Source: Betaproteobacteria bacterium
Lineage (GTDB): Bacteria; Pseudomonadota; Gammaproteobacteria; Burkholderiales; SG8-41
Direction of reading: 5' to 3'
DNA: 64,000 bases
Assembly (NCBI GenBank): GCA_900299145.1
Contig: OMIN01000144.1
Coordinates: 80,776-144,775, forward strand
The translations under genes were made by a program, and so were the position numbers. How positions within the stretch are numbered: the stretch's first letter is position 1; each line of letters opens with the position of its first letter. Positions 1 to 9,076 of the stretch are shown here, in pieces. The notes under the pieces are model-generated. The model had not been told where the DNA came from, made no database searches, and saw nothing but the letters and a program-made list of their open reading frames with translations.

Positions 1-37
1 CCATCAAGCTGGAGAGGCGACTGACGCGCTGAGTATT

Positions 38-1261
38 ATGACTGACCGTGCCCGATTCAATGATTTTTCCAACGTCACCTATGAAGAAGCGCTGCAGCGT
101 GCGCAAGACCTGATTCCGCTGTTGCGCGAGCACGCGCCCACCGCTGACCGCCTTACGCGCATGGCGCCAGCTGTGGAGGCGGCGTTGCACAAGGCGGGGT
201 TGTTCCGCTACCACCAGCCCAAGGCGTGGGGTGGGATGGAGCTGGATTTCGTGGCGTATGTCGACATCCCCGAGATGCTTGCGCGCGGCGATTGCTCGGT
301 GGGTTGGAACGTGGCGAATCTGAGTTCGCATCACCGCAACGTGGCGCATTTTTGCGAGGCCGCGCAGCAGGAAATGTGGGGCGAAAATCCCGATTGTCTG
401 ATCGCTTCCGGCATCGCATTCGCACAAGGGCGCGGTGAGGTGGTCGAGGGTGGCATACGGCTTTCCGGCCGCTGGTCATTCAGTTCCGGCGTGGATATTT
501 CGCAGTGGAACATGCTGGGTTGCCAGTTACGCGATGGACGAGAAGGGCGAGAGGGCGACAAAATCGTCGATTATCTTTACTGCATGGTGCCGCGCGCGCA
601 ATACGAAATCATCGACGACTGGCAGACGCTGGGCATGCGCGGCACCGGCAGCCGTTCGGTGAAATGCGAGAATGTATTCGTGCCGGCGCACCGTACGCAA
701 TCCATGTTCGCCTCCAAGCCGGGGCACGAGTTTCCGGGGCTGCGCATCAACACCAATCCGACCTTCAAGGTGCCGGCCTCCTCGCTCGGCGGGCACTGCA
801 TCGCGGGCGCGATTACCGGTAACGCACAGGCAGCGGTCGACACCATGATCGAAATGGTGAAGTCGCGTAGCACCAGTTACACCGGCGCCAACATGCGTGA
901 TTTTCACAGCGTGCAGTTTCGCGTGGGCACGGCGGCGGCGAAGGTGGACGCCGCGCGCCTGATACTGCGGAACGACTGTCTGCAGGCTGATGAAATGGCG
1001 AGAGCTGGCAAGACGCTTGATCTGGAAGCAAAAGTGAAGAACAAACGGAATTGCGCCACCGCGGTGAAGCTCTGCATGGAGGCCATCGATTCACTGGTGG
1101 AACTGGCGGGCGCCAATGGTATTTACGACAGCCAACCGCTGCAACGGATGTTTCGAGATGCCCATGCGGCGTCGGCGCACATCAATTTCAACGTCGACGT
1201 GCAAATGGTGCCGTGGGCTATCGTCAAATTTGGCGGCGAATTCAAATCGCCGGTGATGTAA
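38..1261 (+). CDS. Acyl-CoA dehydrogenase-fold flavin monooxygenase (HsaA/HpaH-like)
   Basis: The 407-residue protein has the acyl-CoA dehydrogenase fold in the version used by group-D two-component flavin monooxygenases. The N-terminal helical domain (residues about 20-110) carries the GLFRYHQPKAWGG segment. A middle beta domain (about 115-220) carries SGRWSFSSGVD and the LGMRGTGSRSV turn typical of the family. The C-terminal four-helix bundle follows. HsaA-type enzymes hydroxylate aromatic rings with reduced flavin from a separate reductase; other members are true acyl-CoA dehydrogenases, so the substrate is unknown. The ATG at 38 is the first good start and fits the usual N-terminus of the family. 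A Bug receptor gene follows 58 bp downstream, suggesting uptake and oxidation of one compound. No flavin reductase is visible in the window. Confidence 0.85.
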   Translation: MTDRARFNDFSNVTYEEALQRAQDLIPLLREHAPTADRLTRMAPAVEAALHKAGLFRYHQPKAWGGMELDFVAYVDIPEMLARGDCSVGWNVANLSSHHRNVAHFCEAAQQEMWGENPDCLIASGIAFAQGRGEVVEGGIRLSGRWSFSSGVDISQWNMLGCQLRDGREGREGDKIVDYLYCMVPRAQYEIIDDWQTLGMRGTGSRSVKCENVFVPAHRTQSMFASKPGHEFPGLRINTNPTFKVPASSLGGHCIAGAITGNAQAAVDTMIEMVKSRSTSYTGANMRDFHSVQFRVGTAAAKVDAARLILRNDCLQADEMARAGKTLDLEAKVKNKRNCATAVKLCMEAIDSLVELAGANGIYDSQPLQRMFRDAHAASAHINFNVDVQMVPWAIVKFGGEFKSPVM

Positions 1262-1319
1262 GTCGGCCGGGTGACGCCCGAGATCGCGGCCAGCCGTAAC
1301 GGAAACTGTTGAGGTGTGC

Positions 1320-2291
1320 ATGAGCGTTAAAAAAATTGCTTTGGCTTTGGCCCTTGGATGGCTGCATTGTTGCATCACGGCACTCGCGCAACCCAACTTT
1401 CCCGCCAAACCCATCCGTCTTATTGTTCCCTTCCCGGCGGGTGCCGCAAGCGATGTGGTTGGGCGCATGCTGGGGCAGAAAATGTCCGAACTGCTGGGCG
1501 AGCAGGTAATCGCGGACAACCGTGCGGGTGCGGGCGGCAACTTGGGCATCGGCCTTACTGCCAAGGCGCCGCCGGATGGCTACACCATTTTGATCGCCAC
1601 CGCGAGCATTGCGGTGAGCCCGGCGATTTATGCGAATCTGGGATTCGATCCGGTAAAAGATCTGGCGCCCGTGGCGCGGTTGTCGTCAACGCCAAACGTT
1701 CTGCTGGTGCATCCTTCCGTGCCCGCAAAAACGCTGCGCGAGTTTATTAATCTTGCTCGCGCGGCGCCGGGCAAGCTCAACTTCGGTTCGGGCGGTTCCG
1801 GCACCACCAACCATCTGGCCAACGAGTTGTTGAAGCACCTTGAAAAGATCAACATCGTACACGTGCCCTATAAAGGCGTAACGCAGGCGATGACGGCGAT
1901 GATGGGCGGAGAAGTCGATGAAGTGGTGATGCCTGTCACCACGGCGATTCCGCAAATTCGCGCGGGTAAGGTGCGTGCACTGGCGGTACTGATGGAGCAA
2001 CGCATACCGACGCTGCCCGATGTGCCCACCGGCAAGGAAGCCGGCGTGCCCGGTTTTGTAATGCCGGTGTGGTACGGGATGTTCGCGCCGGCTGCAACGC
2101 CGCGTGACATCGTGCAGAGGCTCAACCAGACGCTGGCCAAGGTGCTCGCCATGCCGGACGTGCGCGCGCGTTTGACGGATCAGGGGGTGGACCCTTGGCA
2201 CGGCACGCCGGAACAACTGGGCGACCTGCTGCGCAAGGATATCGAGCGCTTTGCCGTAATTGCGCGCGCTTCGGGATTAAAGCCGCAGTAG
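1320..2291 (+). CDS. Tripartite tricarboxylate transporter receptor (Bug/TctC family)
   Basis: This is a periplasmic solute-binding protein of the Bug family, 323 residues. A signal peptide (K5-K6, then a hydrophobic stretch ending LAQP) precedes the family opening FPAKPIRLIVPFPAG. The loop DNRAGAGGNLG, the PPDGYTI motif and the HVPYKG motif follow in the expected order. Bug proteins bind carboxylates such as citrate, malate, nicotinate or glutamate for TctAB-type carriers, and some only sense them. I chose the ATG at 1320 because GAGG lies six bases upstream; a GTG at 1314 is in frame. No membrane subunits are nearby. The gene follows the flavin monooxygenase in the same direction and may share its transcript. 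Confidence 0.92.
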   Translation: MSVKKIALALALGWLHCCITALAQPNFPAKPIRLIVPFPAGAASDVVGRMLGQKMSELLGEQVIADNRAGAGGNLGIGLTAKAPPDGYTILIATASIAVSPAIYANLGFDPVKDLAPVARLSSTPNVLLVHPSVPAKTLREFINLARAAPGKLNFGSGGSGTTNHLANELLKHLEKINIVHVPYKGVTQAMTAMMGGEVDEVVMPVTTAIPQIRAGKVRALAVLMEQRIPTLPDVPTGKEAGVPGFVMPVWYGMFAPAATPRDIVQRLNQTLAKVLAMPDVRARLTDQGVDPWHGTPEQLGDLLRKDIERFAVIARASGLKPQ

Positions 2292-2322
2292 GGCCAGGTT
2301 GAAGTTCCTGCGGTTTGTGCGG

Positions 2323-3300
2323 TTATTCGGCCCGCGCGCCTGATTCCTTTACGGCCTTGGCAAAACGTTGCACTTCGCCACGTATGTGTTTGCCGAATTG
2401 CACCGGATCGCCTACCGCCGAATCGAACCCATGCGTTACCACGCGCGAGGCAATATCGGGTTCTTTCATGATGGCGGCGATGGTGGTGTAAATCTTTTGC
2501 ACGCGGTCCGCGGGCGTGCCGGTCGGGGCGACGATGCCGACCCAATTGCTGAGCACAAAATCCCTGTAGCCCTGCTCCGGCAGCGTAGCCACATCCGGCA
2601 TCTGCGGGTGGCGCTTTTCCGCCATGGCGCCCACCGCGCGGATGCGGCCCGCCTTGGCCGCGGGCGCAATGTCGGTGACAGCGTTGATCATCATTTGTAC
2701 CTGGCCGGCGATCAAATCCACCGCCGCCGGGCCGCCACCTTTATACGGCACGTGAATTGCGGCAAAACCCACGGCTCGGCTTAACATCTCACCCGAAAGA
2801 TGGCTGATGGTGCCGATGCCGCCGCTGGAAAACCGGATAGGCTGGACTTTAGACACTGCAACAAGGTCGGCGACCTTGCGCGCATTCACGCCAGGGTTCA
2901 GCGCCACAATCAATGGCGAGGTGGCCAGCAATATTACTGGCCTCAGGTCGCGTTCAAGATTGTAGCCAAGCCTTGCGTAAAGCGATTGCGAAATGGCCTG
3001 TGCCGTGCTGATGTTAAGCAATGTGTGGCCGTCGGGCGTGGCTCTGGCCACCAGCTCGCTGCCCAGATTGCCACCGGCCCCGGGGCGGTTGTCGACAACC
3101 ACCTGCACGCCGAGTACGTCGCTCATGCGCGGGCTCAACACCCGTGCGATGGCGTCGTTGACGCCGCCGGGCGGGAAGGCAACGACGTAGCGGATTGGGC
3201 GGGTGGGGTACGCTGCATCGGCTGCTTGTGCAGTGCTTTGAGTCTGGCCGTAAGCCAGGAGCGATACGACGCACAGTTTGAGAAATATTTGGCTGGGCAT
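2323..3300 (-). CDS. Tripartite tricarboxylate transporter receptor (Bug/TctC family)
   Basis: This 325-residue Bug-type periplasmic binding protein has a signal peptide at residues 1-27 ending AQAADA. The conserved opening YPTRPIRYVVAFPPGG, the DNRPGAGGNLG loop, TPDGHTL and HVPYKGGG follow. It converges with the preceding Bug gene: the two stop codons are about 30 bp apart. It follows the 3-hydroxyisobutyrate dehydrogenase-like gene on the same strand, separated by 97 bp that contain a palindromic repeat. Ligand unknown; the family takes small carboxylates. The alanine-aspartate rich ligand loop differs from that of the neighbour, so the two probably bind different compounds. Confidence 0.92.
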   Translation of the reverse strand: MPSQIFLKLCVVSLLAYGQTQSTAQAADAAYPTRPIRYVVAFPPGGVNDAIARVLSPRMSDVLGVQVVVDNRPGAGGNLGSELVARATPDGHTLLNISTAQAISQSLYARLGYNLERDLRPVILLATSPLIVALNPGVNARKVADLVAVSKVQPIRFSSGGIGTISHLSGEMLSRAVGFAAIHVPYKGGGPAAVDLIAGQVQMMINAVTDIAPAAKAGRIRAVGAMAEKRHPQMPDVATLPEQGYRDFVLSNWVGIVAPTGTPADRVQKIYTTIAAIMKEPDIASRVVTHGFDSAVGDPVQFGKHIRGEVQRFAKAVKESGARAE

Positions 3301-3313
3301 GGTTTAGGTGAAT

Positions 3314-3339
3314 CGTCGTTCCCGCCTGCGCGGGAACGA
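3314..3339. repeat. Single REP-like palindrome
   Basis: The sequence TTCCCGCCTGCGCGGGAA forms a perfect-stem hairpin. It belongs to the same family as the paired palindromes at 16084, 28550, 34058 and 53811, but here only one half is present. It lies between two minus-strand genes, where it could slow transcription or protect mRNA ends. Confidence 0.7.
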
Positions 3340-3397
3340 AGGATGTGGTTAAGTGCCGTTTCGATCGCCTGAAACTGCATTGGTTAATTGCCGCAAA

Positions 3398-4327
3398 TTA
3401 GCCATCCCGATCCAGCACAGCCTTGATGGCTTCCGCCGGCACTTTGATTTCCACGCCAGCACGTTCTTTTTGAAGCATCAGGAACGAGCGCGAATCGAGG
3501 TTACCCCAGCCGCGATTCAGGCCCTCGGTCATCTCCGCATGGGTCAGGGCGGCGATTTTCATCGGCACGCCCAGCTCGCGCGCGAGTTCGGTGGCGAGCG
3601 TCACGTCCTTGTGTGCGAGGCGCAGCGCGAAATCGGGTGGATCAAACTTGTGCTGCATAAACTGGTTGCCCATGCGGTCGAAAGTACGCACGCGGCCCAG
3701 TGCACACTGACGCAGCGCTGTCCACAGGGCCACCGGCTCCACGCCGGCTTTCACGCCAAGTGTGATCAATTCGGCCATGGCTGCCTGTACGGCGTAGCCG
3801 GACGCGTTATGCACAAGTTTTGCCACCGTGCCATCGCCACTGTTGCCGATGTAAAACACCTGATCGCCGATGGCATCCAGCACTTTGCGATACTGGTCGA
3901 ACACCGCTTTATCGCCGCCCACCAGCAGCGCCATCTTGCCCGACTGCGCACCCTTCGGGCCGCCGGACACCGGGGCATCGAGCATATGTATGCCTTTCTC
4001 TTTGAACTTGGCATGCAGCGCGCGTACCACGGTGACCGAGTTGGTCGACAGATCGAACCATACCGTGCCGGGCTTCATGTTCGCGAGCAGACCGTCGGCC
4101 TTGAGTGCCACGTCCTGCACTTCCTTGGGGCCGGGCAGCGACGTCATGATCACGTCGTTGTTTTGCGCGATGGCTTTGACGCTGTCCGCCCATTGCGCGC
4201 CGACTTCAAGATGGCGCTTGGCAAGATCGCGATTCAAATCATTGACCGAAACTTCAAACTCTGCCTTGCACAGGTTGTAGGCCATGTGGCCGCCCATGGT
4301 GCCGATGCCGATGAATCCGACTTTCAT
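3398..4327 (-). CDS. NAD(P)-dependent 3-hydroxyisobutyrate dehydrogenase family protein
   Basis: The 309-residue beta-hydroxyacid dehydrogenase starts with a Rossmann fold (VGFIGIGTMGGHMAYNL), followed by the substrate-binding segment DAPVSGGPKGAQSG near residues 120-135. The catalytic-lysine helix GDGTVAKLVHNASGY follows, then the all-alpha dimerisation domain. The family oxidises 3-hydroxyisobutyrate, tartronate semialdehyde, 2-hydroxymethylglutarate and similar acids, so the substrate cannot be assigned. The open frame extends upstream to 4588, but the ATG at 4327 is right because GGAGA sits six bases before it and the Rossmann motif begins at residue 2. It is followed on the same strand by a Bug gene, consistent with uptake and oxidation of a hydroxy acid. 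Confidence 0.92.
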   Translation of the reverse strand: MKVGFIGIGTMGGHMAYNLCKAEFEVSVNDLNRDLAKRHLEVGAQWADSVKAIAQNNDVIMTSLPGPKEVQDVALKADGLLANMKPGTVWFDLSTNSVTVVRALHAKFKEKGIHMLDAPVSGGPKGAQSGKMALLVGGDKAVFDQYRKVLDAIGDQVFYIGNSGDGTVAKLVHNASGYAVQAAMAELITLGVKAGVEPVALWTALRQCALGRVRTFDRMGNQFMQHKFDPPDFALRLAHKDVTLATELARELGVPMKIAALTHAEMTEGLNRGWGNLDSRSFLMLQKERAGVEIKVPAEAIKAVLDRDG

Positions 4328-4469
4328 TGCGGTTCTCCGTTGATTGCAAAAAAAGGGTTGTCGAGGATGATGAGGAATTCTAGCAGGCCGCTGCCCTGTC
4401 GGCCCGCTTAAGCGGCGGGCCTTCATCCGGTGGTTGCGACGGGGGACAAAACCCTCTATGGTGTAAAGC

Positions 4470-5492
4470 ATGAAACAAATGTTCAATTCACTGGCGGCTG
4501 TCATCGCGAATCCGTTGGCAACGACGGCGGGGATGGTGGGGGTGGCGGTTGCGATAGTTGCGGGCAATGCGTTTGCGCAGACGGCCACCTACCCCGTCAA
4601 GCCGGTTCGCGTGCTGGTGCCTTTTCCGCCTGGCGGCACGCCCGACATACACATCCGCTTTCTGAACGAGCGATTGCTTGCGCGCCTGGGACAACCCATC
4701 GTGGTGGATAACCGTGCCGGCGCCAGCGGCAACATCGCCATGGAAACTGCGGCGCGTGCGCAACCTGATGGTTACACTTTGATCATTGGCACCGTTGGCA
4801 ACTGGGCGGTAAATCCGCATTTGTTTAAGCTGAGCTACGACGTGCTGCGTGATTTTTCACCGGTGGTGCAGATTGCCACCACGCCGGCGGTGCTGGTGGT
4901 GCATCCCACGGTGCCGGTACATTCAGTGAAGGAGTTGATCGCGTTCGTCACAAAAGCCCCCGGCACACTTAACTACGGTTCATCAGGTGTCGGTGGCTTT
5001 GGCCACATGTGCGCGGAGCTTTTTTCGGTCATGACCAGGACGCGTATGACGCATGTGCCGTACAAGGGCGCGGCGCTGGCGTTGACCGAACTCACTGGCG
5101 GCCATATCCAGCTGTTATTCAACAGTGCCGCGATGACGCTATCGCACATCAAGGCCGGCCGCGTGCGCGCACTTGCGACCACGGGCGCTACCCGCTTTGC
5201 GGCCATGGCCGATTTGCCCACGGTGGCGGAGGCGGGCGTGCCGGGCTATGAAAACACCACCTGGTCGATGGTGGCGGGGCCGGCGAAAATGTCCTCTGCC
5301 GTCGTCGAGCGCCTGAATTCGGAATTTAATGCCATCCTGCGTGAGCCGGACATCCGCGAACGGTTCGCCGGCGCGGGTTCTACGGTTACGGGCACCAGCG
5401 CGCGCCAGGCGTCGGACATTTTGAACGTGGAATGGCAGAAATTTGGCCGGCTGGTGCGGGCAGCGAACATTCCACCCGCGACTGGCGGATAA
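4470..5492 (+). CDS. Tripartite tricarboxylate transporter receptor (Bug/TctC family)
   Basis: This 340-residue periplasmic binding protein has an unusually long leader. About 33 residues with a hydrophobic core (MVGVAVAIVAGNAFAQ) precede YPVKPVRVLVPFPPGG. DNRAGASGNIA, QPDGYTL and HVPYKGAA are present. The next gene, an MFS carrier, starts 18 bp downstream on the same strand. The pair therefore probably forms one transcript, in which the receptor may serve in sensing or capture rather than with a TctAB carrier. The gene diverges from the 3-hydroxyisobutyrate dehydrogenase-like gene across about 140 bp. Confidence 0.92.
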   Translation: MKQMFNSLAAVIANPLATTAGMVGVAVAIVAGNAFAQTATYPVKPVRVLVPFPPGGTPDIHIRFLNERLLARLGQPIVVDNRAGASGNIAMETAARAQPDGYTLIIGTVGNWAVNPHLFKLSYDVLRDFSPVVQIATTPAVLVVHPTVPVHSVKELIAFVTKAPGTLNYGSSGVGGFGHMCAELFSVMTRTRMTHVPYKGAALALTELTGGHIQLLFNSAAMTLSHIKAGRVRALATTGATRFAAMADLPTVAEAGVPGYENTTWSMVAGPAKMSSAVVERLNSEFNAILREPDIRERFAGAGSTVTGTSARQASDILNVEWQKFGRLVRAANIPPATGG

Positions 5493-5509
5493 CGTAATCT
5501 GGATTTTTC

Positions 5510-6709
5510 ATGGACAAACGCGGTTACTGGATACTGGTACTAAGCGCTTCATTGATCATGATGATTACCATGGGCGTGCGCCTGTCGCTGGGCTTGTACG
5601 TGTCGCCGATCAACTCCGCCACGGGGCTGGGCATCGTGGCGGTGAGTTTTGCGCTGGCGGTGGGGCAGTTCATGTGGGGCGCGGCGCAACCGGTGTTTGG
5701 CGCGCTGCTGGATCGCGCGGGCACGGTGCGCATTTTGGTGATCGGCGCGTTGATGATGGCCGTAGGGCTTGCGCTGACGCCTTTCATGAGTACGAGCTTC
5801 GGGCTGGTGGTGACGCTGGGATTTTTGATGGCGGCGGGCGCGGGTGCCGGGAGTTTTTCGATATTGATCGGCTCGGTGGCGCAGCGTCTGCCTGCTGAAA
5901 AGCGCAACATGGCGTCCGGATTCATCAATGCCAGCGGTTCGTTCGGGCAGTTCGTGTTCGCGCCGCTGTCGCAGGCGCTGATCGCGGCATTCGGCTGGAT
6001 GGTGGCGTTGTGGACCATGGCGGTGGCTTGTCTTGCGACCATTCCGCTGGCGTTCAAGGTCGGCAATCAGAGCAAGGGCGCGCAGGCCGCCGGCAGCGAG
6101 ATGACGCTGCGCCAGCAGTTGGGCATCGCGTTTCAGGATAAAAGCTATTGGTGCCTGCACGCGGGCTTTTTCACCTGCGGCTTTCACATCGCGTTTCTGG
6201 TGACCCATTTGCCGGGCGAGGTTAACTTGTGCGGGCTGCCGGCTTCGGTGTCGGCGGGCGAACTGGCGGCGATTGGTATTGCCAATATTGCAGGCAGTTT
6301 GGGCATCGGGTGGCTCGCCGGCAAGTACCGCATGAAGATGCTGCTGTTTGTTGTGTATGGCACGCGTGCGTTGGCCGTGGCGGGCTTTCTCGTAGCGCCC
6401 AAGACGGCGATGACGTTTTATCTGTTTGGTTTGGTGCTGGGCATGACTTGGCTCGCAACCGTGCCGCCGACTGCCGGGCTGGTGGGCAAATTGTTTGGCA
6501 CGCGCTATCTCGCAACGCTGTTTGGGCTTACGTTGCTGTCGCACCAGATCGGCGGCTTTTTTGGCGCATGGCTGGGCGGCCTCGCGTTCGACAGCACCGG
6601 CAACTATCAATGGATGTGGTATGCCGATATCGCGCTCGCCACGCTGGCGGCATTGGTGAACCTGCCAGTACGGGAAGCGCCGGTGCAGCCCGCGACCGCT
6701 GCTGCGTGA
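5510..6709 (+). CDS. Major facilitator superfamily transporter
   Basis: The 399-residue integral membrane protein has about twelve hydrophobic segments split six and six by a polar loop near residues 185-205 (KVGNQSKGAQAAGSEM). The N-terminal half opens with RLSLGLYVSPINSATG and includes the charged loop GALLDRAGTVRI, the usual MFS motif-A position between helices 2 and 3. The layout resembles oxalate/formate- or monocarboxylate-type MFS carriers, so an organic anion is a reasonable guess at the substrate. It lies 18 bp after a Bug receptor gene and is probably co-transcribed. An A/T-rich repeat element begins seven bases after its stop codon. Confidence 0.9.
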   Translation: MDKRGYWILVLSASLIMMITMGVRLSLGLYVSPINSATGLGIVAVSFALAVGQFMWGAAQPVFGALLDRAGTVRILVIGALMMAVGLALTPFMSTSFGLVVTLGFLMAAGAGAGSFSILIGSVAQRLPAEKRNMASGFINASGSFGQFVFAPLSQALIAAFGWMVALWTMAVACLATIPLAFKVGNQSKGAQAAGSEMTLRQQLGIAFQDKSYWCLHAGFFTCGFHIAFLVTHLPGEVNLCGLPASVSAGELAAIGIANIAGSLGIGWLAGKYRMKMLLFVVYGTRALAVAGFLVAPKTAMTFYLFGLVLGMTWLATVPPTAGLVGKLFGTRYLATLFGLTLLSHQIGGFFGAWLGGLAFDSTGNYQWMWYADIALATLAALVNLPVREAPVQPATAAA

Positions 6710-6715
6710 TGATTT

Positions 6716-6744
6716 GTAACTATCTGTTTTAAAAGAAATTTTTT
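6716..6744 (+). repeat. A/T-rich intergenic element, copy 1
   Basis: The core GTAACTATCTGTTTTAAAAG and an A/T tail end the transcript region of the MFS gene, starting seven bases after its stop. This is one of about 15 copies of the same 28-32 bp element in the window, consensus TAACTATTTGTTTTTATT followed by AAATATTTTT. It is far richer in A/T than its surroundings. Confidence 0.75.
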
Positions 6745-6917
6745 GAGAGGCGGATTCAATGAGTGTCACGTGTCTGACGCAAACCGGCGTTACACTGTAG
6801 CCACGCTTTACGTCATTTTCGGGAATCTGTATGCCGCGCCACGCCAGCAATACCAATGCATTACACGCCACGAAATCTCGAATCTCGGCACGATGGAATG
6901 TCGATGATTTCGCCACC

Positions 6918-8477
6918 ATGAATCGCCGCCAACTATTGCGCGCGCTGGGTGTATCGGCGCTCGTAACTACTGCTGGCGGATTATTCCCGCGCGCTGTTTG
7001 GGGGCAATCGACTTTGGGCGGCTACCCGTTTTCGCTGGGCGTTGCGTCCGGCGATCCATCGCCCGACGGTTTTGTGCTCTGGACCAAGCTCGCGCCCAAG
7101 CCGCTGGAACGCGGCGGCGGCATGCCGAACCAGCCCGTTGAAGTCGAATGGCAGGTGGCGCGGGACGAAGGCATGACGCAAGTCGTGCAAAAAGGCGCGG
7201 TCATCGCGCATCCTGACCTGGGCCATTCAGTGCATGTCGAAGTCGCCGGGCTGGAACCGGCGAGGGACTATTTTTACCGATTCGCGGCGGGCGGCGAGGT
7301 CAGCCGCACTGGCCGCACGCGCACGTTTCCGCTCGCGGGTGCGGCCGTTGCGCGCGTGCGCTTCGCGGTGGCGGGCTGCCAGCGTTTTGAGGCGGGCTAC
7401 TTCACGGCGTTTCGCGACATCGCGCGAGAGCGGTTTGATTTCGTGTTTCATTACGGTGACTACATCTACGAATATGCGTCGTTGCGCGTGGGCCAGAAAT
7501 CGCCCTGGCCGGTGATCCGCGCCATGCCGGAACCGACTGGCGAGTGTCTTACGCTCGAAGATTACCGGCGCCGTTATGCCATGTATCAATTGAACAGCGA
7601 GTTGCAGGCTGCGCATGCTTCCGCGCCGTTCATCATGAGTTTCGATGACCATGAGGTGGTCAACGACTGGGCGGGCGAAGCCACGGTGAGGCAACAGCCG
7701 CGCGAAGAATTTTTGTTGCGGCGGGCGGCCGCGTTTCAGGCATGGTACGAGCACCTGCCGCTGCGCCGCGCGCAAAGGCCCAACGGCCCTGGCATTCAGG
7801 CGTATCGCCGCTTGGCCGTGGGTGATCTGCTGACGGTCAACGTGCTCGACACGCGTCAGTACCGCACGGGCACGGTGTGCGGTGCGCGCGCGGTGGCAGG
7901 CTGCGCCGAGGCGCAGGAGCCTACCCGCACCATGCTGGGCGAGGCGCAGGAGCGCTGGTTGTGCGAGAGTTTCAGGCAACCGTTGCGCTGGACGTTGCTC
8001 GCGCAGCAGATTCCGATCATGCGACAGGATCGCAACGTCGATCCGGCGATCCTCGGCCCCAGCATGGACAAATGGGATGGCACGGTGGCCGCGCGAGATC
8101 GCCTTTTCGTGGCAGTGGAGCAGTCGAAATTGCGCAATCTGGTGGCGGTCGACGGCGACATCCACTTCAACTGCGCCGGGGAGCTGCGGAAGAACTTTGA
8201 CGATGAAAAATCGGCATCCCTCGGTGTGGATTTCACCGCGACCTCGATCACCTCATTGGGCGACGGCTTCGACATCAACCAGCGTTTCTCCACACTGATG
8301 CAACAGGACCCGCACATCAAGTTCTACAACGGCCAAAGGGGCTATGTGCGGCATGTGGTCACGCCCAATCGCTGGCAGGCCGAATATCAGGTACTCGACA
8401 AGGTATCCACCCCCGACGGCGTAATGAGCACGCGCAAGATTTTTGTGGTGGAGGATGGGAATAGCAGGCTGCTGTAG
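6918..8477 (+). CDS. phoD: PhoD-like alkaline phosphatase, Tat-exported
   Basis: The 519-residue protein is a calcium/iron-type phosphodiesterase/phosphomonoesterase of the PhoD family. Residues 1-30 form a twin-arginine signal (MNRRQLLRALGVSALV). The Fn3-like N-terminal PhoD domain holds the family signature FSLGVASGDPSPDGFVLWTKLAP. The metallophosphatase core shows HYGDYIYE, SFDDHEVVNDW, LLAQQIPI and a VDGDIHFN segment. Longer in-frame starts exist from 6831, but the ATG at 6918 gives the classic Tat leader directly. Enzymes of this family release phosphate from organic esters in the periplasm, usually under phosphate starvation; I see no clear Pho box upstream. The gene is preceded by a 208-bp gap with an A/T-rich element. 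Confidence 0.93.
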   Translation: MNRRQLLRALGVSALVTTAGGLFPRAVWGQSTLGGYPFSLGVASGDPSPDGFVLWTKLAPKPLERGGGMPNQPVEVEWQVARDEGMTQVVQKGAVIAHPDLGHSVHVEVAGLEPARDYFYRFAAGGEVSRTGRTRTFPLAGAAVARVRFAVAGCQRFEAGYFTAFRDIARERFDFVFHYGDYIYEYASLRVGQKSPWPVIRAMPEPTGECLTLEDYRRRYAMYQLNSELQAAHASAPFIMSFDDHEVVNDWAGEATVRQQPREEFLLRRAAAFQAWYEHLPLRRAQRPNGPGIQAYRRLAVGDLLTVNVLDTRQYRTGTVCGARAVAGCAEAQEPTRTMLGEAQERWLCESFRQPLRWTLLAQQIPIMRQDRNVDPAILGPSMDKWDGTVAARDRLFVAVEQSKLRNLVAVDGDIHFNCAGELRKNFDDEKSASLGVDFTATSITSLGDGFDINQRFSTLMQQDPHIKFYNGQRGYVRHVVTPNRWQAEYQVLDKVSTPDGVMSTRKIFVVEDGNSRLL

Positions 8478-8506
8478 CCAGCGCCGCTATCGGGCAACAA
8501 GTAAAC

Positions 8507-9067
8507 TTACGGCGCCATGCCCTTCGTCCCCGGCTGCACGTCATAGAACGCCAGAGTCATCGAGGTGGCGCTGTAGGAACCCATCAGCACAATGACGTCG
8601 GTGATGCCGACGTGGCCGAGCGCCTTGACCGCGCGCTCGTATAACCCGTTCGACACCCAGCGCGACTCGGAAAGGCACACCGCCATTTCGTAAATCACCT
8701 GTTCGCGTTCGTCATCGAATGACGTGGTGAGGCCGGCGAATATGGCGTCGATTTTTTCCGGCGGCAGGCCGGCTTCCTTGGCGGATTTTTCGTGTGAGCT
8801 GGCGGGGTACGACGAATGCCAGTGGCTGGTGATCACGCACACCGCGATTTCGCGTTCGCGTAGCGACAGCGAAAACCCGGTGCGCAAGTGGCGGCCCAAC
8901 CCGCCGATCACTTTGGCGAGTTTGGGGTTCTCCACGTAAATCTTGTTGGGGCCGGGTAGCCGCCCACGGGTTTCGATCAACGATCGGTAGCCTTCCTGCT
9001 GCTCCGGCGTCATCTTCTCAACCGGAATCTCGGTGTAGCGGCCAAAGGTGGGCTTGTCGGCGGCCAT
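8507..9067 (-). CDS. Carboxymuconolactone decarboxylase family protein
   Basis: This 186-residue alpha-helical protein is of the AhpD/carboxymuconolactone decarboxylase superfamily. The recognisable part is residues 55-115: FSLSLREREIAVCVITSHWHSSYPASSH followed by EAGLPPEKIDAIFAG. The C-x-x-C redox pair of AhpD is absent, so it belongs to the decarboxylase/hydroperoxidase-like branch, whose members act on lactones or have unknown roles. The ATG at 9067 is well supported: GAGGATC lies just upstream and overlaps the stop codon of the preceding small gene, implying translational coupling. It converges with the PhoD gene. Confidence 0.88.
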   Translation of the reverse strand: MAADKPTFGRYTEIPVEKMTPEQQEGYRSLIETRGRLPGPNKIYVENPKLAKVIGGLGRHLRTGFSLSLREREIAVCVITSHWHSSYPASSHEKSAKEAGLPPEKIDAIFAGLTTSFDDEREQVIYEMAVCLSESRWVSNGLYERAVKALGHVGITDVIVLMGSYSATSMTLAFYDVQPGTKGMAP

Positions 9068-9076
9068 GATGATCCT

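Noticed and set aside
3353..4411. 352-codon open frame opposite the 3-hydroxyisobutyrate dehydrogenase-like gene
   Set aside because: Histidine/arginine-rich shadow; the minus-strand gene has a good ribosome-binding site and a Rossmann motif.
5549..6919. Long open frame on the minus strand opposite the MFS gene
   Set aside because: It is rich in arginine, histidine and glutamine, has no family pattern and is the antisense of a clear membrane protein gene; typical of GC-rich DNA.
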